Shown piece by piece: positions 41,970-49,407 of a stretch of 64,000 bases of DNA (position 1 is the stretch's first letter; the number at the start of each line of letters is the position of its first letter). The notes beneath the pieces are model-generated. The model was not told the origin of the DNA and did no database searches. It worked only from the letters and a program-made list of their open reading frames with translations. The position numbers and the translations under genes are program-made. Origin of the DNA: Nocardioides_B sp964237315 (GTDB lineage Bacteria > Actinomycetota > Actinomycetes > Propionibacteriales > Nocardioidaceae); the NCBI GenBank assembly GCA_964237315.1, contig CAXSHL010000003.1:68991-132990 (forward strand). Direction: 5' to 3'.

Positions 41970-42773
41970 TCAGACCACCGGCTTGCTCAGCCCGCCGTCG
42001 ACTCGGAGGACCTGGCCCGTCATATAGGACGAGTCGTCCGACGCGAGGAAGCATGCAGCGCTCCCGATCTCGTGCGGCTCGGCCCATCGACCCAGGCGGA
42101 TGCCCAGCGCTTGCACCATGCCCGCCCGCACCTCGTCCGAGGTCTTGCCCTGCTTGTCTCCCACCGCTTCGTGCTTGGTCAACCAGCCCTCCGTCTTCGT
42201 CATCCCCGGCGAGATGCTGTTGACGCGAACGTTGAACGGAGCGGCCTCCGAGGCCAGGAAGCTGGTCAGCGCCACCACAGAGGCGTTGACGATGCCGCTG
42301 AGACCGGCGTTCGGCACGAGGGCGTGCGCAGTCGCGCCCGCCACGTTCACGATGCTCCCGGTGCCGCTGCGGGACAGGTGCGGCAGGGCCGCCCTGGCCA
42401 CCCGGAGGAAGCCCAGCAGCTTGGTGTCGAACGCTGAGGCCAGAACTGCCTCGTCCACCTCTGCGAGCGGGGTGGGCGTCAGCTGCGGGCCTGCGTTGTT
42501 CACCACGATGTCGAGCCGGCCGCTCCACTGCCGGACCTCTTCCACGGAGCCCAGGACCGAGAACTCCGAGGTCACGTCCGCCACCACGGGAAGCACGTCG
42601 CCTCCCGTGAGGGTGAACAGGCGCTCGGCTGCGGCCTTGACCGCCGTGTCGTCACGAGCCACGATCGCGACCTTGGCTCCACGCTCCAGGAGCGTCTGAG
42701 CGATCGCGAACCCCAGGCCCTTGCTTCCGCCAGTGACGAGCGCTGTTCTGTCGTCCAGCTTCCAGGTTGTCAT
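41970..42773 (-). CDS. SDR-family oxidoreductase without the Tyr-Lys catalytic pair
   Basis: 267 aa. Cofactor motif ALVTGGSKGLGFAIAQTLLE and VAIVARDDTAVKA suggest NADP(H). IVVNNAGPQLTPTPLAEVDE is the conserved NNAG block. At the catalytic position the sequence is AGLSGIVNASVVALTSFLAS, with Val/Val in place of Tyr and Lys. RVNSISPGMTKTEGW and YMTGQVLRVDGGLSKPVV are normal. Related sequences are annotated with aromatic-degradation clusters. It is last in the minus-strand operon after the HpaB-type monooxygenase (54-bp gap). Confidence 0.87.
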   Translation of the reverse strand: MTTWKLDDRTALVTGGSKGLGFAIAQTLLERGAKVAIVARDDTAVKAAAERLFTLTGGDVLPVVADVTSEFSVLGSVEEVRQWSGRLDIVVNNAGPQLTPTPLAEVDEAVLASAFDTKLLGFLRVARAALPHLSRSGTGSIVNVAGATAHALVPNAGLSGIVNASVVALTSFLASEAAPFNVRVNSISPGMTKTEGWLTKHEAVGDKQGKTSDEVRAGMVQALGIRLGRWAEPHEIGSAACFLASDDSSYMTGQVLRVDGGLSKPVV

Positions 42774-42827
42774 CAGTGTGTCCTTCGATAGTGAGAGTCT
42801 CGAGTCGGGTCCATGTCGTCGCAGTCC

Positions 42828-44354
42828 TCAGCCCACCCGCGCGTCCTGGCGCCGGGCGTAGGTGGCCTGCTCGGAGTACGCCGTCAGCCCCTCGTCCTGC
42901 TGCTCGGGCGACGTGATGCCGCAGACCTTGCGGGCAAGGTCGCCGAGGGGACCGCTCGGAGACATCTCTGCCCGTTTCATGGTGAGCATGCGGACCGCGA
43001 GGAGGGGGGTCCCGTTGAAGTTCTCGAACACCGTGATCCGGTCGCCCCAGTCCGAGAGGAAGAAGTCCCGGATCACTCGACTGATCTTGATCCGGTCGTA
43101 CGGCCGGCCCACGGGCCCGGTCTGCAGCGGTTCTAGCCACTTGCGAAGGCCAGGGTCCTGCCACTGCCCCTCCGAGGGGAAGATCAGTGACGCGCGACCG
43201 GCAAGGTCGACGAGCTCGTTCACCATGCCGGCGACGTTCTCCAGGTAGTGGGCTCGTCCGAAGTCGAAGAGCAGGATGTTCGGCTTGTAGAGCCCACCAG
43301 GAGTGTTGAATCCCTCCTCCTCGGAGGCGATGACGTGCGCCCTCATGGTCTGGTAGAAGCCCACCAGCTTGGCCAGGCGCACCTGGATCGGCGGAAGCTG
43401 GTAGGTGCCGATGTGCTCCGTCATGAGCAGGGCGAGACCCACCATGAGCTCGGCCCGGACCATCTGGCGCACGATCGCCTGGTAGTGCAGCCAGTCGAAC
43501 ACGCGCTGCGGGTAGAGCGCGGCGTGCTCGGGGTTGCCGATGTGGAACACGCGGTTCCACGGGATGAGGACGTCATCGAAGAGAAGGACCGCGTCGAGCT
43601 CGTCGCCTCGCGCGGCGAGCGGGTGCTCGATCTCGGAGTGCTTGACGTTGCTCTCCCGACACACCACCGTCAGACCGGGTGTGTTGACGGGGACCGCGGC
43701 GAAGATGACCTGCTCACCGGTGATGCCCGGCCGGTAGAAGACACCGATGTGGATGTAGTCGGCGAAGGCCGCACCCGTCGCGATGGCCTTGACGCCCCGG
43801 ACGACGATTCCTTCGTCGTTCCTCTCGACGACGCGCAGCGCGGGGGACTCGGCCTGTGCCGACTCCCGGGACCGGTCCGTCTGCGGGTCGACGAAGGCCG
43901 GCACGACGTTCAGGTCGCCGTCCTGTGCGAACTGGTAGAAGTCGAGCAGACCTTCGGTGAGGTCGCGGCCGTCGGTGCCGATCGACTGCTGGCTCCACGG
44001 CTTGGGATCGTCGACGTACGTCGCGAGGACGTAGTTGTTCACATCCGGGGTCCGGGGAGTCGCTCCACCGCCCATCTCCTTGATGACAGTCTCGATGTAG
44101 CTTCTCTTGCGCCTGAGCTCGGCCTTGTCGGTGTGGCGGAACCACGTCATCGATCGTCGTACGCCGTCACTGTCGACGAAGGTCATGGCCTCGGCCAGGT
44201 CGCTTCGGTGGTGAAGGTCGTAGAACTCTGCGATCCGGTGCGCGTAGTCACGAGTCTGTGGGTGCGTGGCGACGTTGTCGACCCGCTCGTCACCGACCCA
44301 GACCGTTCGTCCGTCGTCGAGTGCTTCCAGGTACTGGGCACCAATTCTCAGCAT
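42828..44354 (-). CDS. HpaB-family FADH2-dependent phenol monooxygenase
   Basis: 508 aa, the usual size for 4-hydroxyphenylacetate 3-hydroxylase large components. Family segments are MLRIGAQYLEALDDGRTVWV at the start, KRSYIETVIKEMGGGATPRT, GVKAIATGAAFADYIHIGVF, LFDDVLIPWNRVFHIGNPEH (acyl-CoA-dehydrogenase-like core), and SRVIRDFFLSDWGDRITVFE near the end. It takes reduced flavin from a separate reductase (38239) and adds OH ortho to a phenolic OH; related enzymes also displace nitro or chloro groups. The ATG overlaps the stop of the NrtS-like gene, so translation is coupled. The dioxygenase in the same operon would cleave the catechol or hydroxyquinol product. Confidence 0.92.
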   Translation of the reverse strand: MLRIGAQYLEALDDGRTVWVGDERVDNVATHPQTRDYAHRIAEFYDLHHRSDLAEAMTFVDSDGVRRSMTWFRHTDKAELRRKRSYIETVIKEMGGGATPRTPDVNNYVLATYVDDPKPWSQQSIGTDGRDLTEGLLDFYQFAQDGDLNVVPAFVDPQTDRSRESAQAESPALRVVERNDEGIVVRGVKAIATGAAFADYIHIGVFYRPGITGEQVIFAAVPVNTPGLTVVCRESNVKHSEIEHPLAARGDELDAVLLFDDVLIPWNRVFHIGNPEHAALYPQRVFDWLHYQAIVRQMVRAELMVGLALLMTEHIGTYQLPPIQVRLAKLVGFYQTMRAHVIASEEEGFNTPGGLYKPNILLFDFGRAHYLENVAGMVNELVDLAGRASLIFPSEGQWQDPGLRKWLEPLQTGPVGRPYDRIKISRVIRDFFLSDWGDRITVFENFNGTPLLAVRMLTMKRAEMSPSGPLGDLARKVCGITSPEQQDEGLTAYSEQATYARRQDARVG

Positions 44355-44701
44355 CAGCTTCTCCTTTGTGTGTCGGTGAACGGGATCGTGCGGTTGAGCG
44401 TCATGGCGTCGGGTGCGTCGAGGTGCGTTGCCCTGGAGCGATCACGCACGCCGATCGCGATCCCCAAGGTGGCGTTGGCCCAGGGCACGAGGTAGGTGAG
44501 GAGCATCCGGCCCAGGAGAGGGATGGTGAGGTGGCCAGGCAGGGTTCGGCCGGCAAGGTTCACCAACGTCAGGAGGGTGCCGACCACAGCTGCGGCGAGG
44601 ATGGTCCTGGCCAAGGACTGGCGGTTGGTGGCCAGCCTCAATGCCTGCACCCATCCGACCGCGTCAAGAGTCCCGGTGGAGGTCGTGACGGCTGCGCTCA
44701 C
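44354..44701 (-). CDS. NrtS-like small membrane protein (nitrate/nitrite transport family)
   Basis: About 115 aa from GTG 44701, overlapping the dioxygenase stop. The core ALRLATNRQSLARTILAAAV, then VGTLLTLVNLAGRTLPGHLT and GRMLLTYLVPWANATLGIAI, closely follows the short two-helix NrtS family. N- and C-terminal extensions are polar. NrtS proteins are linked to nitrate/nitrite movement in cyanobacteria and marine bacteria. Inside a phenol monooxygenase/dioxygenase operon, nitrite export would make sense if the substrate is a nitrophenol. Family assignment rests on sequence memory; the role here is inference. Confidence 0.7.
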   Translation of the reverse strand: MSAAVTTSTGTLDAVGWVQALRLATNRQSLARTILAAAVVGTLLTLVNLAGRTLPGHLTIPLLGRMLLTYLVPWANATLGIAIGVRDRSRATHLDAPDAMTLNRTIPFTDTQRRS

Positions 44702-45546
44702 GGGGCCGCCTCCAGGATCATCGTCGGAGACAGGGTGATGTCGAAGGAGGCACACAGACCATCGCCGGTCGACGACCGGGTGAACTCGACGACCAGCGAG
44801 TCCTCGACGCTGAAGACCGCATCGGAACCCACGTAGGGGCTCTCGGCGTCGAACACGTGGGTGGCCAACGGTTCGTACCCGTCTGCGGTGACCAGGAAGT
44901 GGATGTGGGCGGGCCGCCACGGGTGGCGGCCCGTCATCTCCAGGAGCCGCCCGACCGGTCCGTCATCCGGGATCGAGTAGGGAACCGGCCGGACCGTCTC
45001 GAACGCGAAGCGCCCGTCATCGCCGGAGAGGAACCGGGCCCGTAGGTTCGTCGGCGCCTGGGTCGGGTCCTGTACGGCGTAGAGCCGATTGCTGGCGGTC
45101 TGCCAGACGTCCAGCGTCGCACCGGGCACCGGACGCCCGCTGGTGTCGCGCACCTGTCCGCTGACCGCGACGCGTGGCCCGGGATCGGGAGAGTCCAGGA
45201 TGGACGCGCCGACGTCACGCCAGGGCGAGTCGGGAACATAGAACGGTCCCAGCACGGTGCCGGCCGTGGCAGCCTCGTCCCGCGCGGCATTGAGCTCCAC
45301 CTGGCTGGAGACACCCAGCACGTCGGAGAGCAGCACCATCTCCTGCCGCTCGGGGGTGCACGCCCGGCCGGACTCCGTGAGGAACTCGATGGCCCGCATC
45401 CAGTCGGCCTGAGTGACCTGTGCTTCGTCGACGAAGGCGTGCAGGTGTGTCACCGCGCAGGTCAGGACTTCCTTGAGTCGTGGGTCAGCGCCCTCGAACG
45501 ACGCCAGCACGTCAGCCGTGAGCTGTGCGTGCCCCCGGGTGCTCAT
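44698..45546 (-). CDS. Intradiol ring-cleavage dioxygenase (catechol / hydroxyquinol 1,2-dioxygenase type)
   Basis: 282 aa from ATG 45546, overlapping the upstream stop (ATGA). The N-terminal helical linker (DPRLKEVLTCAVTHLHAFVD, FLTESGRACTPERQEMVLLS, DVLGVSSQVELNA) is that of CatA/hydroxyquinol dioxygenases. The beta core has GPFYVPDSPWRDVGASI and the Fe(III) ligands: Tyr in NRLYAVQDPTQ, Tyr in RPVPYSIPDDGPVG, and two His in RPAHIHFLVTADGYEP. Linker length and GPVGRLLEMTGRHPWRPAHI favour hydroxyquinol 1,2-dioxygenase over catechol dioxygenase, but substrate is not certain. It makes a muconate-type diacid. Confidence 0.92.
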   Translation of the reverse strand: MSTRGHAQLTADVLASFEGADPRLKEVLTCAVTHLHAFVDEAQVTQADWMRAIEFLTESGRACTPERQEMVLLSDVLGVSSQVELNAARDEAATAGTVLGPFYVPDSPWRDVGASILDSPDPGPRVAVSGQVRDTSGRPVPGATLDVWQTASNRLYAVQDPTQAPTNLRARFLSGDDGRFAFETVRPVPYSIPDDGPVGRLLEMTGRHPWRPAHIHFLVTADGYEPLATHVFDAESPYVGSDAVFSVEDSLVVEFTRSSTGDGLCASFDITLSPTMILEAAP

Positions 45547-46004
45547 CTGTCCCTCGTGTCGTCGCGGCGGGGCTGAGCCCGGTCCTGAGGGATGTCCTGA
45601 GGGATGATGCTCATCTGGCGACTGAAGGTCCCGACGTCCCAGTAGTCCTCGCACCTGGCGATCTGACCGTCCTGGCACTCGATGACATGGACGCCGGCCA
45701 GCTCCAGGCGCTGGCCACGGGCCTCGAAGGACCACATGTCACGCTGCAGAGACCCGGTCAGCACGTAGCGGCCGAACGCATGGTTGCTGTTCGAGGCGAG
45801 CACGTCGACGTCCCAGTGAGCGTCGGGGAATGCGGCCAGGAAGTCACGGAAGCCGCTCTCGATGGCCGCTCGGCCGACCTTGGGCCTCCCGGCCGCGATG
45901 TCGACGTGCGCGCCGGTCTCGGCGTACAACGACGACGCCGCGACGGGATCGCCGGCGTTGTAGGCGGCGTGGAGAGCTTCGAGGGTCTCTGTCTCACTGG
46001 GCAT
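45543..46004 (-). CDS. SnoaL/NTF2-like protein, first gene of the monooxygenase operon
   Basis: 153 aa from ATG 46004; a GTG at 46037 is possible but would overlap the conserved motif before the operon. The fold is shown by LEALHAAYNAGDPVAASSLY, RAAIESGFRDFLAAFPDAHW and LELAGVHVIECQDGQIARCE. Its C-terminal tail (QDIPQDRAQPRRDDTRD) is disordered. NTF2-like proteins in catabolic operons are often lactone isomerases, dehydratases or binding proteins. The stop overlaps the dioxygenase start. Confidence 0.8.
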   Translation of the reverse strand: MPSETETLEALHAAYNAGDPVAASSLYAETGAHVDIAAGRPKVGRAAIESGFRDFLAAFPDAHWDVDVLASNSNHAFGRYVLTGSLQRDMWSFEARGQRLELAGVHVIECQDGQIARCEDYWDVGTFSRQMSIIPQDIPQDRAQPRRDDTRDR

Positions 46005-46028
46005 GGGCGGCACACTGCCCGGCGGGCT

Positions 46029-46045
46029 GTTAATCACCGGGAAAC
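46029..46045. promoter_or_regulatory. Motif shared by the flavin reductase and monooxygenase operon promoters, copy 2
   Basis: GTTAATCACCGGGAAAC, just upstream of the NTF2-like gene (ATG 46004). It matches the copy at 38833-38849 in 13 of 17 bases and has the same orientation relative to the gene it precedes. Confidence 0.5.
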
Positions 46046-46218
46046 GTCGTCGTTCATCGCCGCCAGCCGGCGCGGTCGTCAGCGCGGTCCTCGGCGGCGT
46101 CCGCGGGCCGGTTCGACCCCGGTTTCGCCGGCGGTAACTCTGCCGCGTGCATCGTCAGGAGTGCAGCTCGTGAGCAACCCCCGCGAAGCACCCCCTCGTC
46201 TCGACTCGAAGGAACGCC

Positions 46219-47268
46219 ATGGCACACCTCGCACTGCCGGCAGCCGACAGCGCTCCAGCCGTTGCCCCGTCGGCGTCGACGGGACTGAGCGAGCTCGAAA
46301 GGGAGCCGCTCATGACGCCCGATGGTCAGCAGGGCTGGGTGTATTGGAGACCTGGACATCGGCGCACCATCGCCTCTTCACAGGTGACCATCGGTCAGTT
46401 CGACGGCGTCCATCGCGGCCATCGATCGCTCATCGCCCAGAGTCGCGTCGGACGTCACTGCGCCGGCGCGACCGTGGGGGCGCTCACCTTCGACAGGCAC
46501 CCCAAGTCCCTGCTCGCGCCGGCTGGCGCGCCCCGGACGCTGACCCGCCTCGACGACAAGGTCCGACTCCTGCTGAGCTGCGGTCTGGACTTCGTCGCCG
46601 TCCTGACGGTGAGCCACGAGCTCCTCGGGCAGACGCCGGCACGGTTCGTGGACTCGGTCCTGGTCTCGGCCCTGGCCGTGCGGCGGGTCGTCGTGGGCGC
46701 GAACTTCCGTTTCGGGCATGGAGCGAGCGGCGACCCCGTCCGGCTCGCCGAGCTGGGAGCGGCTGGCGGGTTCGACGTCGTGACGGCCGCTCTCCGCAGC
46801 CGGGCCGGCGCCGTCGTGTCGTCGTCTCGGATCCGTTCTGACATCCTGCACGGGGATGTCGCAGGTGCCTCGGCCCTGCTCGGGAGGGCGCACGCTGTCC
46901 GTGCGCTCGTCGAGGCGGTTGGCGATCGCGGCTTGCGCCTCGGCACGGAGGCGGGCGCTGCAGTGCCGGGCGACGGGGCCTTCCACGCCGCCCTCGGCGC
47001 GGGGCGGCACGGGCTCACCGAGCCGGGCGGCAGGGTGTCCGTCCTCGTGCACGGCACCGAGCTGGCGGCCTCGGCAGGTGACGACAGCCGCAGTCACCTG
47101 TCGCCCGGCGACGAGGTGACCGTCCACTTCCTCTCGGCCGCGCATGCCGACCGGCCCACACGCTCAGCGGGTGGGGGAGAGAACCTCGCCGTGGCGTCTG
47201 GGTCCGGGTGCTCCAGCCAGGCGCTGGTCGGCGGTGAGCAGGGGTGCCTGGAGCGCCTCAGCAAGTGA
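46219..47268 (+). CDS. RibF-like FMN adenylyltransferase (FAD synthetase family), degenerate kinase half
   Basis: 349 aa. ATG 46219 follows AAGGAAC. Residues 50-210 are the RibF nucleotidyltransferase: VTIGQFDGVHRGHRSLIAQS (GxFDGxHxGH), ALTFDRHPKSLLAP, VVVGANFRFGHGASGDPVRL, VVSSSRIRSDILHGDVAGAS. The region where riboflavin kinase would lie (about 225-310) keeps VGDRGLRLG and LSPGDEVTVHFLS but lacks the usual GRTLGFPTAN block, so only FMN-to-FAD transfer is expected. It sits beside the flavin-dependent monooxygenase operon, divergent from it, and could boost FAD supply. The last 35 codons overlap an antisense PIN-domain remnant, so the 3' end may be altered. Confidence 0.8.
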   Translation: MAHLALPAADSAPAVAPSASTGLSELEREPLMTPDGQQGWVYWRPGHRRTIASSQVTIGQFDGVHRGHRSLIAQSRVGRHCAGATVGALTFDRHPKSLLAPAGAPRTLTRLDDKVRLLLSCGLDFVAVLTVSHELLGQTPARFVDSVLVSALAVRRVVVGANFRFGHGASGDPVRLAELGAAGGFDVVTAALRSRAGAVVSSSRIRSDILHGDVAGASALLGRAHAVRALVEAVGDRGLRLGTEAGAAVPGDGAFHAALGAGRHGLTEPGGRVSVLVHGTELAASAGDDSRSHLSPGDEVTVHFLSAAHADRPTRSAGGGENLAVASGSGCSSQALVGGEQGCLERLSK

Positions 47269-47532
47269 GACGTAGGCGGCGTCGTAGATCGTGAGGTTCT
47301 CAAGGAGCTCCCAGGCGCGTGTCAGCAGCGGCTGGTGTGGTGCGCGCCGGAGCGGCATGGCGGCGGGGTCGGCCAAGGCGAGTTCGGCACGCCGCGTGTC
47401 GGTGAGTCCGCTCCTGGTGTGCCGGCGTAGGACCGAGGCGACCTCGAGGTCGACCAGTACAGGAGCGGTGAGGTCCTCGCCGCGCAGGCGGGCGCGTGCC
47501 GTGCTTCCGTCGGTGCCGTCGCAGGAACTCAC
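47164..47532 (-). pseudogene. VapC-like PIN-domain toxin, 5' truncated
   Basis: The C-terminal 100 residues are a typical VapC PIN domain: APVLVDLEVASVLRRHTRSG, ENLTIYDAAYVSLAEALQAP and LLTADQRLAGAPG, with the acidic residues of strands 3-5. The first strand (normally MIVVDASALVEVLLG with the first catalytic Asp) is absent; upstream in frame is unrelated sequence running into tRNA-Leu. GTG 47532 is the only plausible start. No VapB-type antitoxin is nearby. I regard it as an inactive fragment, possibly cut by rearrangement next to the tRNA gene. Confidence 0.7.
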
Positions 47533-47576
47533 CCGACCCGCCCATCCCACAGAACTGCAGGTCACGCGGGGTTTGT

Positions 47577-47665
47577 TGGTGTCCGAGGGGGGACTTGAAC
47601 CCCCACGCCCGATAAAGGGCACTAGCACCTCAAGCTAGCGCGTCTACCTATTCCGCCACCCGGAC
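47577..47665 (-). tRNA. tRNA-Leu (anticodon GAG), CCA encoded
   Basis: On the minus strand a full class-II tRNA folds: acceptor GTCCGGG/CTCGGAC, anticodon stem CTAGC/GCTAG with loop TTGAGGT (anticodon GAG), a long variable arm (GTGCCCTTTATCGGGCG) and T-loop GGGGGTTCAAGTCCCCC. A discriminator A and encoded CCA follow (47580 down to 47577). Confidence 0.95.
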
Positions 47666-47775
47666 AGGGTGTGCCGACCGGGTTGCGAGACCGTGACAGC
47701 GGCGGCAACTGTAGCAAAGAGCGGCCGGTGCCGACGCATCGGGACGCCGGGGGTCCGGCCTGTCAGGATGGGCCC

Positions 47776-49101
47776 ATGACTGCGCGCCAGGAGGACCTCG
47801 AGCAGGGACCGTACGACGCGGCTGCCGAGGTCGTCGACATCTGCCGTGACCTGATCCGGATGGACACCACGAACTACGGTGACGGCTCCGGCCCGGGTGA
47901 GCGCAAGGCCGCCGAGCACGTCGCGGCGCTGCTCGACGAGGTCGGGATCGAGGCCGAGCTGTTCGAGGGCGTCGAGGGCCGCACCAACGTGGTGGCCCGG
48001 TGGGGCTCAGGACCGGGTGACCCGCTGCTCCTGCACGGGCACCTCGACGTGGTGCCCGCCGAGGCCGACGACTGGGCGGTGCATCCGTTCTCGGGGGAGG
48101 TCCAGGACGGCTACCTGTGGGGACGCGGGGCGGTCGACATGAAGGACTTCGACGCGATGCTGCTGTCCGTCGTGCGCGCTCGTGCCCGGGCCGGTGCGGT
48201 CCCGCAGCGGCCTGTCGTGCTGTGCTTCACCGCCGACGAGGAGGCCGGCGGTCACGAGGGTGCGGAGCAGATCGTGCTCCAGCGACCGGACCTGCTCGAG
48301 GGGTGCACCGAGGCGATCGGCGAGGTCGGCGGCTTCAGTGCGACCGTGCGGGGCCGACGGGTCTACCTCATCGAGGCCGCCGAGAAGGGCATGGCCTGGA
48401 TGCGGCTGACGGCCACCGGCAACGCCGGTCACGGATCCATGCGGCACCCGGACAACGCCGTGACCCGGTTGGCCACGACCGTGGCGCGCATCGGCGCCCA
48501 CGAGTGGCCGGTGCGGCTGACCCCGTCGATGAAGGTGCTGCTGTCCGCGGTGGGGGAGCTGGCCGGGGTCGAGGCGACCCCCGAGAACGCCGAGCAGCTC
48601 GTGGAGGAGTTCGGACCCGGCGCCCGGATGCTGGGTGCGGTGATCAAGCACACCACCAACCCCACGATGCTCAGTGCGGGCTACAAGGTCAACGTGGTCC
48701 CGGGCGAGGCCACGGCGCACGTCGACGGGCGGTTCCTGCCCGGATACGAGGACGAGTTCTTCGACACCCTCGCCGAGCTCGTCGGCGAGCACGTCCGTGT
48801 CGACTACGTCAGCAGGCAGCAGGGCCTGGAGACCACGTTCGACGGGGACCTTGTGGACGCGATGACGGCCTCGCTGCTGGCCGAGGACCCCGACGCCATC
48901 GTGGCGCCGTACCTCATGTCCGGCGGCACGGACGCCAAGCACTGGCACAAGCTCGGCATCCGGTCCTTCGGGTTCGCGCCGCTGAGGCTGCCGGCCGACC
49001 TGGACTTCACGGCGCTCTTCCACGGGGTGGACGAGAGGGTGCCGACCGACGCGCTCGAGTTCGGGGCGCGGGTCTTCGACCGGTTCCTGGACCGGGTCTG
49101 A
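47776..49101 (+). CDS. M20-family metallopeptidase
   Basis: 441 aa from ATG 47776. Metal-site motifs of M20 enzymes are present: LLHGHLDVVPAEADDWAVHP (His and Asp), YLWGRGAVDMKDFDAMLLSV (second Asp), LCFTADEEAGGHEGAEQIVL (catalytic Glu and ligand Glu), and a C-terminal His in SGGTDAKHWHKLGIRSFGFA. The dimerisation domain lies between (residues about 190-310). Substrates of this actinobacterial group (dipeptides or acylated amino acids) are not known. It is followed by the small convergent DUF5703 gene. Confidence 0.93.
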   Translation: MTARQEDLEQGPYDAAAEVVDICRDLIRMDTTNYGDGSGPGERKAAEHVAALLDEVGIEAELFEGVEGRTNVVARWGSGPGDPLLLHGHLDVVPAEADDWAVHPFSGEVQDGYLWGRGAVDMKDFDAMLLSVVRARARAGAVPQRPVVLCFTADEEAGGHEGAEQIVLQRPDLLEGCTEAIGEVGGFSATVRGRRVYLIEAAEKGMAWMRLTATGNAGHGSMRHPDNAVTRLATTVARIGAHEWPVRLTPSMKVLLSAVGELAGVEATPENAEQLVEEFGPGARMLGAVIKHTTNPTMLSAGYKVNVVPGEATAHVDGRFLPGYEDEFFDTLAELVGEHVRVDYVSRQQGLETTFDGDLVDAMTASLLAEDPDAIVAPYLMSGGTDAKHWHKLGIRSFGFAPLRLPADLDFTALFHGVDERVPTDALEFGARVFDRFLDRV

Positions 49102-49107
49102 GCCGGC

Positions 49108-49350
49108 TCAGCCGTAGTAGGTCGACCGCTGCCGGATGATCTTGCGGCGCAGCACCACCCGGCGGGTGCCGTCGGCCGACAGCCGCAGCCGGTCCAGCTC
49201 CCAGCCGCCGTGCTCGGCGCGTTCGACGAGCAGACGGGTCACCGCGCTGCGCGACAGCTCGCGGGAGAGGGTGAGCCGCTCGAACTCGAACTCCACGCCC
49301 GGGCCGAGGGCACGGCGTCGCGAGATCGTGTCCAGTGGTGCGCGAGACAT
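49108..49350 (-). CDS. DUF5703 family protein
   Basis: 80 aa from ATG 49350 (MSRAPLDTISRRRALG); in-frame starts at 49359 and 49377 would add 3-9 residues. The family core is EFEFERLTLSRELSRSAVTR, then ERAEHGGWELDRLRLSADGT and RRVVLRRKIIRQRSTYYG at the end. A short conserved actinobacterial protein of unknown function, usually beside the M20 peptidase as here. Confidence 0.85.
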   Translation of the reverse strand: MSRAPLDTISRRRALGPGVEFEFERLTLSRELSRSAVTRLLVERAEHGGWELDRLRLSADGTRRVVLRRKIIRQRSTYYG

Positions 49351-49407
49351 GCCGACCATGGTGACATGCCGTCCCAACGAGGCGGCACATCCCGTCTCAT
49401 GTCGGTC

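Noticed and set aside
46120..46150. T-loop-like GGTTCGACCCC suggesting a tRNA remnant
   Set aside because: The flanking bases do not pair as a T stem and no acceptor or anticodon arm is present.
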